NCBI GenBank assembly: GCA_038373885.1 | Contig: JAWZYV010013175.1 | Location: 186,001-250,000 of the forward strand | Direction: 5' to 3' | Source of the DNA: Cheiracanthium punctorium | Lineage: Eukaryota > Arthropoda > Arachnida > Araneae > Cheiracanthiidae | DNA length: 64,000 nucleotides | Shown: positions 37,719-48,700 of the stretch, in pieces | Position numbering within the stretch: position 1 is the stretch's first letter | How the letters are laid out: every line of letters begins with the position of its first letter | Made by a program: the position numbers and the translations under genes | The notes under the pieces: model-generated | Told to the model about the DNA's origin: nothing | The model's input: only the letters and a program-made list of their open reading frames with translations | Database searches by the model: none

Positions 37719-38780
37719 AAAAAAAAAAAGTGTCGTCCCAGAGTTAGACAGGATTCGCCAGAGTCTCTTAGGAACCGAAATACCCAAAGTTCGGCACAAA
37801 GCCAGCATAACAAAACGCCAGACACGGGACTAATCCCTCTATTGCCCCGATATTCGGCTGATAGTCTCGAGAACCCAAAGCAATTTTTCAGCGAATTTGA
37901 AAACGTAGCTGCTCTCACTGATTGGTCAAATGAGCAGAAAGGCATAATTTTAAAGACATGCCTCAAAGGTAAGGCAAAGGCATTTATACTAGGTCTAAAA
38001 GAGACGAAAGACGGAAACAATTACGAATACCTGAAAAAAGCGATTCTCCAAAGATTTAGGGAAATAAAATCAGCTTCGGAAGTTCACGCGGAATTTAATG
38101 CAATTAGGCAAACCCCGAAAACATCGATTATACAACTAAGGGACATAATTTCTGAAAAGACTGAAGCATTTTTAGGGATCGATAAGCCGTCAGAGGAAAC
38201 AGATAAGATAAAGAACCACATCATGCTCGCGAAATTCACGGAAGCAGTACGTCCGGAAATTAGAAGAGAAATTTTAAAAGAAAACATAAAACACTTTGAC
38301 GAGGCGGTTGAGTTGGCAATCAGGCTGGAGAGAATTTTTAATGAAGAAGAGGACATAAACAATATTGACGTACAGAAATCAGACGTTACTCGTCTATTGA
38401 AGGACTTAGAAATCGCGCAATTAAAAGATAAAATAAAAGAGTTTGAGAATAAAATTCAGGCACTCGAGATTTCTCAAGTGAATGAAAAATCCAATCCATT
38501 GAAATCATGCTCTTTTTGTAAAAAACAAAATCACACAGACACAGACTGCTGGTTCAATCCCCGAAATAGAAGGCAACCAGTTAATCAACATAATAGTAGT
38601 TATAAACAAGTTGCAATTATCTGCCAAATATGCGGAAAGTCGAACCACTCCGCTCAGACATGCTGGGAAAGAATTCCCGCGGACGGTCGACAGCAACCAA
38701 ATTTCCGCAGAACGAACAACAATGGAAACAGGGACTATAAGAATTTAAACTCATACAGGGGTCCCAGAGGCAACAGATAA
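37719..38780 (+). CDS. Gag polyprotein of a gypsy-type element
   Basis: This structural protein packages retrotransposon RNA. The frame is open from a TAA at 37716-37718 to the stop at 38778-38780. There is no ATG before the conserved region; the similarity-bearing part starts near 37842. Counting from there, residues 1-170 form a retrotransposon Gag capsid-like domain, about 190-212 a predicted coiled coil, and two CX2CX4HX4C zinc knuckles follow at C223-C226-H231-C236 and C261-C264-H269-C274. A basic, Asn-rich tail closes the protein. The last 40 nt overlap the protease frame, and a frameshift signal lies in the overlap. The start is either mutated, non-AUG, or lost through an indel in the A run. 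Confidence 0.75.
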   Translation, partial: KKKKCRPRVRQDSPESLRNRNTQSSAQSQHNKTPDTGLIPLLPRYSADSLENPKQFFSEFENVAALTDWSNEQKGIILKTCLKGKAKAFILGLKETKDGNNYEYLKKAILQRFREIKSASEVHAEFNAIRQTPKTSIIQLRDIISEKTEAFLGIDKPSEETDKIKNHIMLAKFTEAVRPEIRREILKENIKHFDEAVELAIRLERIFNEEEDINNIDVQKSDVTRLLKDLEIAQLKDKIKEFENKIQALEISQVNEKSNPLKSCSFCKKQNHTDTDCWFNPRNRRQPVNQHNSSYKQVAIICQICGKSNHSAQTCWERIPADGRQQPNFRRTNNNGNRDYKNLNSYRGPRGNR

Positions 38781-40483
38781 ATAATAATCAGAGGTTGGGA
38801 TCCCATAGAACGAAACTCGAGGCTACCAAAGTAAATATTGACCATAAAAACAAAAATAAAAATCAAATGATAGAAGCACAAAATAGTACGAAAGAAATAA
38901 ATGATAATAAACGCAAACAACAAGAGAACCATAGGTATATAATGTCGGTGAGTGACAACGAGCAAAATGTAATTAAATTACCACTAGTAACGCTTAACAT
39001 TGTGGATGAAGAATATGCTGCACTCATTGATTCAGGAGCAGGAATTAGTTTAATAAATAACGAAATATTTGAAGGAATAAAAAGTAAAATAAAAAAAAAA
39101 CTTTATTTCCAGACAGGTAACAATAAAATCTGTGACACAACAAACTGTACCTTTTCTAAAGGCCGTGAAGTTTTCATTTAAAATAGGGCATAAAAAATGC
39201 AATAACACCTTTTTCGTGGCAAACTTCGCAATGAACCCACAATACCCAATCATATTAAGTTACGACTTCATGATTAATAATAAAGTAATTTTAAATACGA
39301 AACAAAATAGCATAACAATAAATAATGAAGAAATTCCAATTAATAAATCAGAGACCAAAAATACGGAGCTAAGGGAAGAAAATGATAAGACGGAGGAGAT
39401 TAATAATTTCATTCGAATAGCACGGAAAGTACTGATTCCGCCCGCGGACACAAAAATAGTGAATTTAAAAACAGATCGACCTATTGAAAAGCAACAAAAT
39501 GAAAGCAACATTCAAGTCATACCCAAATTCCAAAAGGAACAGATATGCATCATCCAACAAAAAACAGATAAGTCGTTACAAATGATTTTCGAAAATAACA
39601 CCAACACCACGAAACATTTAAAAAAAACATGAAATTCGCGAAAATCATAGAACCGCAGAACGTTCGGCAGATAAGGGAGTCATCACAAGGTACAGAAGTA
39701 GGAATGAATTATTGTGCACAAACAACTAATGATAGGGACAATATCCTAAACTTGAGAAAAAAGGAATTCGAAGAGGCAACTTTTGATTTAGATCATTTAC
39801 CGGAAGACCAACAGCGTATATTTAAAAAAATGATACAAGAAAACTATCAGGTATTCTCTACCTCTTATAAAACATTGGGAGTGACAGACGCTGTGAAACC
39901 GCAAATCAAATTAGCCCACAATTACCCTATCCAATGTAGACCATACCCAATACCGCAAAACATGAAAACGCTCGCAGACCGCGAAATAGACGAGCTATTA
40001 GAAGCGGGTATACTCGAACCATCCGACGGGGGTTACGCGTTCCCAATAATCTTCGTTAAAAAGCAAACAAGTGAGGAAAATAAAACCCCTAAATACCGAA
40101 TGGCGTCAGATTTTCGATTATTAAATAACATCACTGAACCTTATAAAACATATATCCCACATATTGAAGATATCTTACAAGAAGTTGCCGGATTCAAATG
40201 GTACACGACTATGGATCTTAAATCTGCGTTTTTTCAAATAGCATTACCGGAGGCAGAGCGAGAGAAATGTGCAATAATTACCCACCGAGGAAATTTTAGA
40301 CACACAAGACTACCCTTTGGCTTGCGTAACAGCGCCAGTTACTTCACCCAACTCATGAATACGGTGCTGGGAGGTATGAGAGAAACGAAGATAAATTTCT
40401 ACCTAGACGATATAATTATACCAGCTAATTCCCTCGAAGAATTACGGAAAAAAATGACTTTAATATTCCAAATAACTAACTAA
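38741..40483 (+). pseudogene. Pro-Pol polyprotein fragment (protease and partial RT)
   Basis: Entered by -1 frameshift from gag. The first section includes the retropepsin motif DSGAG (codon D at 39029) with the flanking pattern ALIDSGAGISLI. The frame then changes at about 39120-39135; the next frame, readable to 39632, continues the protease (KFSFKIG, YPIILSYDFM). It changes back in an A run at 39620-39627. From 39629 reverse transcriptase is open. Its motifs include RMASDFR, the catalytic MDLKSAFF (D196), LPFGLRNS and YLDD (258-261, catalytic pair). The frame stops at 40481-40483, inside the RT palm/thumb transition. The two frame changes cancel, so the ancestor was probably one continuous frame. 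The domain order matches Ty3/gypsy; the palm motif YLDD rather than YVDD is common in this group. Confidence 0.8.
38744..38804 (+). promoter_or_regulatory. Programmed -1 ribosomal frameshift signal
   Basis: In the gag reading frame the heptamer is T TTA AAC (38744-38750), a canonical X XXY YYZ slippery site. After a 7-nt spacer, GGGGTCCCA (38758-38766) can pair with TGGGATCCC (38796-38804), giving a 9-bp stem with one G-U pair and a 29-nt loop. The -1 frame opens just upstream, after a stop at 38738-38740, and gag ends at 38780. The slip moves gag precisely into the protease frame. Heptamer, spacing, stem and overlap are seen directly; function is inferred. Confidence 0.75.
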
Positions 40484-40523
40484 ACTAGCTAAACTAAACT
40501 AACTAACTAACTAACTAACTAAC
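40473..40523. repeat. (AACT)n microsatellite at the retrotransposon breakpoint
   Basis: An irregular then regular AACT tetranucleotide array. Its first part shares AAACTAGCTAA with 36131-36141, the sequence abutting the left edge of the 5' LTR. Confidence 0.85.
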
Positions 40524-41129
40524 CGACATTTTACAGTTCGTTTTATTTATATAGAGAGCGCGACATCTGACATGAAGTGAGAACGAAATACAGTGAAGCG
40601 TGATTCGAATTAAACCCAGTAATGCGGAATCTCAAAACGTGAAAAAATACTTGAATCGCAACTAAAAGTTGACGTCATGAGTGCAAATTTTAGACGATTG
40701 CAACATGACACAAAAACTACGTCAATGCGACTGGCGATCAAAAAAGAAAGAACTTTACGATATGCAGGCAAAACTTTTCTCTTTCGAAAAATGCCTGATT
40801 TCTACATCATATAATTCTCTTTGTGGGGTTTAATTTATAGCATTAATATATACCACATAAATAACATTACATGATGTTGACAACAATTTTATCTTGCATT
40901 TCGAAAAGCGTGGACAATGCATTAGCGCAGTTATATTGCCGAGGATTTTATTGAATTTCACTTAAATTAACAAAACCCACATGAAACAATGGATGCATCA
41001 TTTACGTTTAAAAGCCAAAAATGCACCCTGCTCCGGTGAAAATCATGTCGCTTTTGTAAATGAAATCGTTCGTGATGTAACTTCTGAGAAAAAGCTTATT
41101 ACCCTTATTGAACTCTTAATGCAGTATCA

Positions 41130-41254
41130 CCAACGCACCCTAGAGAGGGAAGCCGCGGCGCGGGAGAGAGAAACCAAATGGAAACGCTTTGCTTTACCTA
41201 CTCGGTGTGACGTCACAAGAAAGCACCGCGCCTTTCCTCTCTAGGGGGCGTTGG
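41130..41254. mobile_element. 125-bp MITE with about 30-bp terminal inverted repeats
   Basis: The left end CCAACGCACCCTAGAGAGG and the right end, the inverse of CCAACGCCCCCTAGAGAGG, match over 30 bp with about four mismatches. Both sides are flanked by TATCA (41125-41129 and 41255-41259), extendable by one base. The interior is GC-rich and contains TGTGACGTCACA (41206-41217), a perfect palindrome with a CRE core. An open frame across it is a chance frame. The superfamily cannot be assigned from the ends alone. Confidence 0.75.
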
Positions 41255-41345
41255 TATCACACTTGTTACATAAAACTGACGTTGATCTCGGTGTCAATTA
41301 ACAATATATAAATAACTAATTTCATATTTCATTTTTTACAGATTA

Positions 41346-41674
41346 CAGTTGATCCCTTTATAAAATGGGTCTACAACACGAATTCTTAGAACACGGCGAA
41401 AACATTACGATCGTTTTCGTGTAACACGTGAAAACGGACTTGTACAGCACGGTAAAATGAGACATATGTTCTGATATTATAACGCTTTAGCTCCTGTAAT
41501 TAACATACCTTTTGAATGACAACACCAAACATCACTGTATTTTTACGGAGCGCAAATACGTTTTGCCGCGATTATACCGCGCAGTCCGCACTCCAGGTGG
41601 AGTATAGCGCATGACCCATACAACACGTATTCCTATAACACGGAGCGTATCTACCGTGTATAAGGAATCTACTG
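41346..41674. mobile_element. pogo/Tigger-like MITE (329 bp)
   Basis: The ends are CAGTTGATCCCTTTATA on the left and, inverted, CAGTAGATTCCTTATACACGG on the right. TA dinucleotides flank both sides (41344-41345, 41675-41676). The CAGTTGA..CC start and TA target are typical of pogo/Tigger elements. No transposase is present. Confidence 0.65.
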
Positions 41675-41676
41675 TA

Positions 41677-44600
41677 GTTACATAGTGTCAAATTCAATAG
41701 TTAAGAAAATTTTGGGTTGCCGTATTTACAAATATTTCATCTCACCTTGGTAGCCGAAATGTATTGAAACCAAATACCCGAATTGTATCAAAAGTAAAAT
41801 TTACTAAAATTTGTAATTCTGTGTAACCCTAAAACAACTTCGGTGTTTGCCATCTACGACGGTTTTTTTTAACGTTACAACTTATGCTTGCGTACAGTGG
41901 CGTAGCCAAGAAGGGGATCGGGTGTCATAACCCCCATGCGAAGTTTTTTGCCATACAAAATGTATCTTCTTCGCTCCTTTATCACACACACGTGTACATA
42001 TATGTGAGTTGCAGTAGTCGTAACATTACCAAGAAAAATTTCTGGCTCTCCTGCATCCTCTTTTTTTTTCATAAATCAGTGATCAATATACTTCAGGATC
42101 GGAATCTCCGCGGTCAAAAAAATGGTCTAAAAAATCTGACACCAGAAAATTCTGATTAACACAATGGGGTTACACAAATACGCGCCGGGCATACGCTCTT
42201 CCTTTTTCTGGAGGAGCAAATACATTAGAGGTTATGTGCTGCTCTGGATAATGTGCCAGCAAAACAGCAAAAATGACGTAAAAAATGACATCCACACGCG
42301 AAGGAAATAAAAGTAACGGTATGTAGAATTGCATAAAAAACCTCGATTATTTTTAAGGTGCAAATCTGTTACAGTTCTATTTGTTTCACATTTCATATGT
42401 TTTCACTTTTTCGAGTCTTAAAAGCTGTAGAAAGGAGTGGTTTCACTTAACTGTAAAATTTAACGACTTAAGTGGCAACAATCGATTCCGTTGCTACGGA
42501 AACTACAGCAATGTTAAAAATAGAACACGAAATGAGTTATCTATGTTTCCTTTGCTAGAACTGCCATATTGGCGTAATTAACGCCACCAGTCGATGCCAA
42601 ATAGCTCAAATCACAAATTAAACTTGACACTAAAGCTAATTCGCAATACGCTGTTTGGCGGAATTAAAAAGAAAAATTTTTCTATGCAAACGCCAGTGAC
42701 ATTGGTTCATCTCAATTGTGGAACGGAATTCATAATACGAACAGAGTTGCACTACATTTGAATGTTTTTCGCCTACTTTGCTAAGAAATGTACTATAATA
42801 GGAATCAACATACATTTCAATTCATAAAACAAAAAAATATATTAGACAGTATTAATTACGTCTGTTTCTAACAGTTTCCAATAAAAGAAACTTAGCGCTG
42901 CTTAAACATATGAGAATTAATTATTAATTATACGTACAATACTTCAATCGCCAAAATGCCAACATGCACCATTTTGCGAGATTTTTTTGTTTTCAGGGAA
43001 CCATTCGAAGCATTGATTTACCTTCAATCAAAATGGGAAATAGTTACCTATCATTTATATGGTTCGATCGCCTGAATTTAATGCAGGCAGCTAATTCATA
43101 AGTAGAAGCTATTTAAATTATTAACTATATAACGGGTTTTAATCACCGTTAACTACCATGTACAAAATGCGAGAATTTCAATTTTCTGAAATGTGGCGGA
43201 GTTCCCCTTACTTAAATCAGTTTACTTAATTTAGTGAAAATTCTGTAGATAATTTAAAATCGCCTTAATAACTGCATTATTTTTGTGTGAAAAATCGAAG
43301 TATAGAGGCGTATTCTAATAAAACTTATACTTGTTATTAGAAATATTATTTCGTTACGCTCTCAGTAATTTGCGCCAAGCCCAAAACTGTGCAAATCGGT
43401 AGAACCCACTACTTCTCAAAATCGCCAAATCAGCCATTTTTTTTTTCGCCAAACTAAAAAATATACATATAGTCTCGGAAATCTCACAATCCCTTATTCT
43501 TTTACACATAAAAAACATTGAATTCCTGCTCTGATTTCACACGCACTCAATACTTTAATTAAAAAATAACTTTGTAAATAATCTAAACAGAAAAAAATTA
43601 TTCTTTTACTTTTACTGCAGGGGTCAAAATAATCTAATAAAATAGCCAAACATGGCAACCTCGATGCTTATTTCTCATTTTTTCACTACAGGGGGTTACA
43701 ATCGCGGAATTGCGAAGAGCAAAAATTAGCGTTTTTGACTGTTTTTTTTATCAATATCTCCTAAAATAATTCGAATTTCGAAATTGAAATTAGCGGAGGT
43801 TCTTTCTCGAAATTTTCCGAATCCGTGGACACCTCGTTCGAAACTCAACTCCCAGCCGTTTAGGAGGAGATGATGCTACACACAGACAAACAAATACACA
43901 GACAGACGCGCAAAGATTTTAATAGTATAGAAGATTAGAGATCAGTGGAGAATGTAAATTGAAAAAAAAAATGTTCAAAATAATGTCGGACTCCATTAAG
44001 AAAAAAAATCCTCTCATTCATTTTAAAAAAATGTTACATTTTCTAAATTCGCATACGACCCCCTCACAAAAACATTGCCAATTAGTAAAATGTGCCCCAT
44101 ACACTAATGAGGGGATGTACCAAATTTGAGCCTTTCATCATACAACATCGCCGAGATATCTTTAAAGAAAGATGATTGGGGACTAATACATGGTTTTGAA
44201 TGTAAACGTGTATTGCTAGAATGAAATAAAAAAGATTGTGTTCCGTAATTTCTGAACGACCCCTGAAATGCGATCATTCAGTGGGTCCTTTTTTACCTTC
44301 GAGAAAACAATTGAATAGTGATTTAAGTCAACATAATACTTATATTCATATCGCTGACACTTTTTAAGGTATAATTCTTAAGTTTTGTATGTCACCTCAT
44401 GAGTGTATTGGTCACATTTTACTAATGGGGAATTGCTTTGTAGGAGTGTCGTGCACGAATTTAAAAAGCGTAACTTTTAGAAAATTAACGAGAGGATTCT
44501 TTTCTCAGCAGAGTCTTATTTCCGACCTCATTTTGAACATTTTTTCAATTTACACTGCCCACTTATCTTTAATAGTCAAAGCGTTAAAGTCTGTTACTAC

Positions 44601-45634
44601 CTTTTTGGGACACAACTATATATTCTGTTCGTTTTACCAGTTGCTATCTGCTAGGAATGAATTTTTGAACCATTTATTTGCAACAAAAACATTTTAAAAA
44701 TCTGTGAAAGGACGATATTTCCCTGAATGCGTCGTTTTGCAAATTATGCTAAAGTGAGCTTTTCTCAAAATCATTAAATACTTAACTAGCAGAAAAAAAA
44801 AACTGTTTCTTGAACAAATGATTCTTTCGCGTGATTTTAACTTTAATTGGAAAATCAAACTCCCCAGAAAATGCTTAATTACATTTTTTTGTGTAAGCAC
44901 GTGCTTCGAGAATAACTAGAGCTACATTTAGTTTCTTCCTGAAAATCAAATTTAGTTTCTTCGCTGATTGATTGTTTTATTATTGTTCTTTATAACTGTA
45001 AATTTAAAATAAACAGACGTTGCAAATTATATTTCACTGGTGCTGTCGCAATGGCTAAAATTAATTTTTCTCTTCCTAAAAGTGCATGGAAGTAAATTAG
45101 AAGCTGAAAAAAGGGGGGCGGGAAATTGTATATATACAAAATAGTATGTAAATACAGTATTCAGATTAATTATATTCGACCCAGTTATTGGTGAAAAACC
45201 TATTTAAGTAAAACGAATAAGGAAGCTAAAACAACGCTGCGCACAAATTCTCCGAGCGTGTATTAACGTACAGCGCATGGAATGATGTTTAAACGTCTAA
45301 TGGAAGTATATGAAGGTTAAGAAAATGTATGTTGCGCTGCCTGAGAATTAATTTTAATTATATAATTGGAAGCCAATTCTTCAGCAATATGAGATATGTT
45401 TATAATAAAATTACGGTTTAGCTACTTTATTTTTCCATCTAACGTAAGAGACTCTACAGAAGTAATTTAAATAAAATTTACAGCTTTTCAAAAAGCAATT
45501 AAAGTATTTTGTCTTTATTCAGATAATTTCAAGCAGAAAAAGGGCTTTTATGAACATCTGTATAGAACGAAATTTGTTTTCCTTTTCAGAAGGCTATTCA
45601 AAACAACTCTGATATATGAATAAAGTAAGAGTGT
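41677..45634. other. AT-rich DNA with one degenerate retroposon-like tail
   Basis: No gene is supported. The segment about 43680-43945 ends in a run of ACAGACAGACG-type repeats followed by TTTTAATAGTATAGAAGATTAGAG. That style of tail is common in dispersed arthropod repeats; the family is not assigned. Confidence 0.35.
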
Positions 45635-45644
45635 ATCTATCTAT

Positions 45645-45647
<3 letters not shown>

Positions 45648-45687
<40 letters not shown>
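45648..45687. repeat. (TA)n microsatellite inside an inverted frame
   Basis: The TA array is bordered by TATCTATCTATCCA on the left and its inverse TGGATAGATAGA on the right, so the whole tract is itself an inverted repeat. Confidence 0.9.
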
Positions 45688-45688
<1 letters not shown>

Positions 45689-45692
45689 ATAG

Positions 45693-45768
45693 ATAGAACA
45701 TTAATTGTTTCTAAAGAAATTAGCCAAATTAATTTGGCTAATTTCTTTAGAAACAATTAATGTTCTAT
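45693..45768. repeat. 76-bp perfect palindrome
   Basis: The sequence is an uninterrupted inverted repeat of two 38-bp arms with no spacer, centred between 45730 and 45731. It directly follows the (TA)n tract and shares bases with its right border. DNA could extrude a cruciform, and RNA could fold a long hairpin. Confidence 0.95.
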
Positions 45769-48700
45769 ATTTTGTTAAAAAATAAATAATTTCTTTTTCT
45801 TTTTAGTTTGAAATTAACTTTGGTATCATCGTAGTAAAAATTTATTTTATAGTCACATGTATACGTATTAAAGCTACTTAGTAAGATTTTACAAGAATGA
45901 TTTAACATTTCTGACAATTTTTCACAAATATTTCTGGATCTTATGTAAAATCTCACGAGTTCAAAATGTAAATACAGTGAAATGGTGCATTGAGGCTGAT
46001 CTCTTAAAATATTTAAACGGCCGCCAGCTTAAAATCACTTCAGGATCTCATATATTATGCAAATATTAAAATAACTTGTAAACACTTGTAAACTCTTCTG
46101 AAGGCTCCAAAAAAGAAAAGTTATTCATTTTCTTTAATTAATTTCTTTAAAAAATTACATAATGTTTTTATTTATTGTGTTTATTTTGCATTTATTTAAA
46201 ACAAAGGTTTAAATATGTGCTGAATTCATTTTATTAAAATTAAACAGTTGTGTCTTTAAATTATAATATAAATTTTAAATAAATATAACATTATCATCTA
46301 TTTATGTTTGCATATTAATAAAACTTACATGTATGAAATCAAAACACATCATACATAACACATATATTTAAGGATGGATTTAATGTTTCGGATGAACTTA
46401 TTTTGCTAGAAATTTCATCCAAAATACCGTCTTAAATATTTTATAAATTAGAGAGCTATTTAAAGCAGCAATATAACTTAAATATATTTTAACGTTTCTG
46501 CCTGTTACTCAAAAAAGAAACTAGTTTCTTTTCGTTCCTTTAGCTAAAGCTAGAACTAGAAGCCCGCATTTTTTTTCCGCTTTTACTTTCTATATTACAT
46601 ATTCCCAACTTTTCAAATATTAAATTACAGCAAGTCGTTCGAAAACGGAAGTTTTAAGATGCTTATCATCCCCCCCCCCCTCAAACCCCGTCCCCAAAGC
46701 GTGTTTCGTCCCGCTTCTAGTATTCCCTTACGCATGGAAAAGTATAAAATTTTCCATGGAGTCTTTTAATATGGATATTTGTAACATTTAAGTAAACATA
46801 TAAACAAATTTAGGTTCAGGAAACTTGTATCTCTGAACATTAAATGTGACGCGATTATTTTTTTATTATTCAAATAACAAATATGAATCCACATAAAACT
46901 TCAAAACTGCTGGTTTAAATTTTGCAACAAGAGTAACGAAATGGGAATTTGGACTCGTTTAATACGCTTTTCAAGTGTAATAGACAGAATATACCTTAAG
47001 CAATATAGATAAAATGATTGAAAATACACGTAACATTTTCAGAATTATTAAGGATATGCGCATCATATTCTCTGAAGCATTTTGCAATTTATAAATAATA
47101 TATTGTAGTAGAAAGCAATAAATTATATTGGAAGTGCTTCAGAAGTTGAAAAAAAAGTAAGATTAATTTTAAATAAAAGTAGATCGATGTATTTCGTTCA
47201 GATAAGAGAATTTAAATTCTACGTAAAGTTGTACGCAAATTTTAGCCTATGTATATGATTGTTTTAAAATATATCAGAGCTGCTAGCTGATTGTTCCTCT
47301 CCAAATTATATGTTCTGTTTTATTATATAACAAAAGCCAGGTTTCTTTGGATAAATTTTAATTCCGACCCCATCTTTTATCATCCCCTCAAAAGTGTAGA
47401 TTTCTAGCTACGTGTTTGAAACTGAAAATTGAAAATTTTCATGAAGGGGGAGGGGGAACGATGAAGTATACATTTTACTTTTACAAATTTCTCACTTTTA
47501 CCTAACTGTGTTTTATTTTTGTGAAAAATCTCTCGTTTCTGAACTCTTTCAATTACAAAGGGGGAAAAGTGCGCAGATTCATTTGAATAATTAGTAAGAG
47601 AAATAAAGTCAGAAAGATATGGAGAATACCATTTCTTTTTTATTTCTCTTAATATTTCCTGCATCTCAGAGTTTCAGAAGCAGGTATTTGCTTTCTTTCT
47701 AGTCCAAGATTTGTAGCCAGATTCTTCAAATGCTAAATATATGCAAATCTGGGTGCATCTCAGTAAGAGAATCTTCGATTGCCAAAGGAAATCATTTCAC
47801 ATGTTGGTATTTGCTTTCGATTATTCCGTAAAAAAGATTTCTCCGGGGCATTAGCCTAAGGATTTATTTTGTTAGCATGTTTTTGGTGAATCAGGAATTT
47901 TGCTTTCTGCACTGGAGGATGCCTAAAAAGAAACGCTAAAATGGATTACGCAGATGTACACGCGAGTTTCGTGTTTCTTAGGAAAAACAGATATTGCATT
48001 TCCCTAGGATTAAAAGAGCATTGGATATTGTAAAAGGACTTTTATTAAATTGTCGCTAAATGTGTGTTATAGGGAAAATGTAATGTCATGTAAGGTTAAG
48101 AGTCACAGCTATTCTTTTCTGCATTTATTTTTCTCTTTTTATAGTATACTAGCCGAAGTACCCGTCGTTAACGGTTTAGTAGGTAATGCAGATTTTCAAA
48201 AAGAAAGAAGGAATATTTATTTGCTTTGCAGAAGTACAATTAGCATACTGGCAGAAGTATAGAAAGTAAAGTTACAACTTTCGTGTTTTATGAAAAGATT
48301 ACATGTTAGAGACTAACAAATTGGTCAGTAAAATTATCAAGAGAGAGCATTTTTTTTCCTCCAAATTTTCTTTTAGTAAATTGAACGTTTAAATTCAGGT
48401 GGTCATATAAGTTACGAAAGAAAATGCTACATTAATGAATATTAAATTAAAAAGAGCAAATTGAAAATTTTGTTCAGTAACAAGCAGTACATATTTATCA
48501 CTGCAAATTCTGATTTGAATACTTAGATGATTTTACTTGCTGCGCGAAAAAATGTTTTCATGACATATCACGATATATTTAAAAAAGAGTTAAAATTTGT
48601 ACAAAAATCCAGACTGTAATTTAAATTCAATAACCAACTACTTTGCAAAAGAAATTTATCTTTTTCTCTTAGTCTTTTTCATACAATGGTCAGATAAAAT

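Larger units (their letters stand above)
36147..40480 (+). mobile_element. 3'-truncated Ty3/gypsy-type LTR retrotransposon
   Basis: The order is 5' LTR, primer-binding site, about 670 bp leader, gag, protease and partial reverse transcriptase, all on the plus strand. This is the canonical Ty3/gypsy order. RNase H, integrase and the 3' LTR are missing: coding sequence stops about 17 residues past the RT YLDD motif, where an (AACT)n repeat begins. Gag has no usable ATG, and pro-pol has two opposing frame changes, so the copy is not functional as written. Confidence 0.8.

Noticed and set aside
39617..39632. T TTA AAA heptamer just before the stop of the middle pol frame, as a possible second -1 frameshift site
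   Set aside because: The protein pattern is continuous across the site, and an opposite frame change occurs 500 bp upstream, so a homopolymer indel explains it better.
40473..40523. Tetranucleotide array as a CRISPR or satellite array
   Set aside because: It is a simple AACT microsatellite without spacers.
40981..41244. 87-aa plus-strand frame
   Set aside because: Its second half lies in the 125-bp MITE and the first half shows no known domain; a chance fusion.
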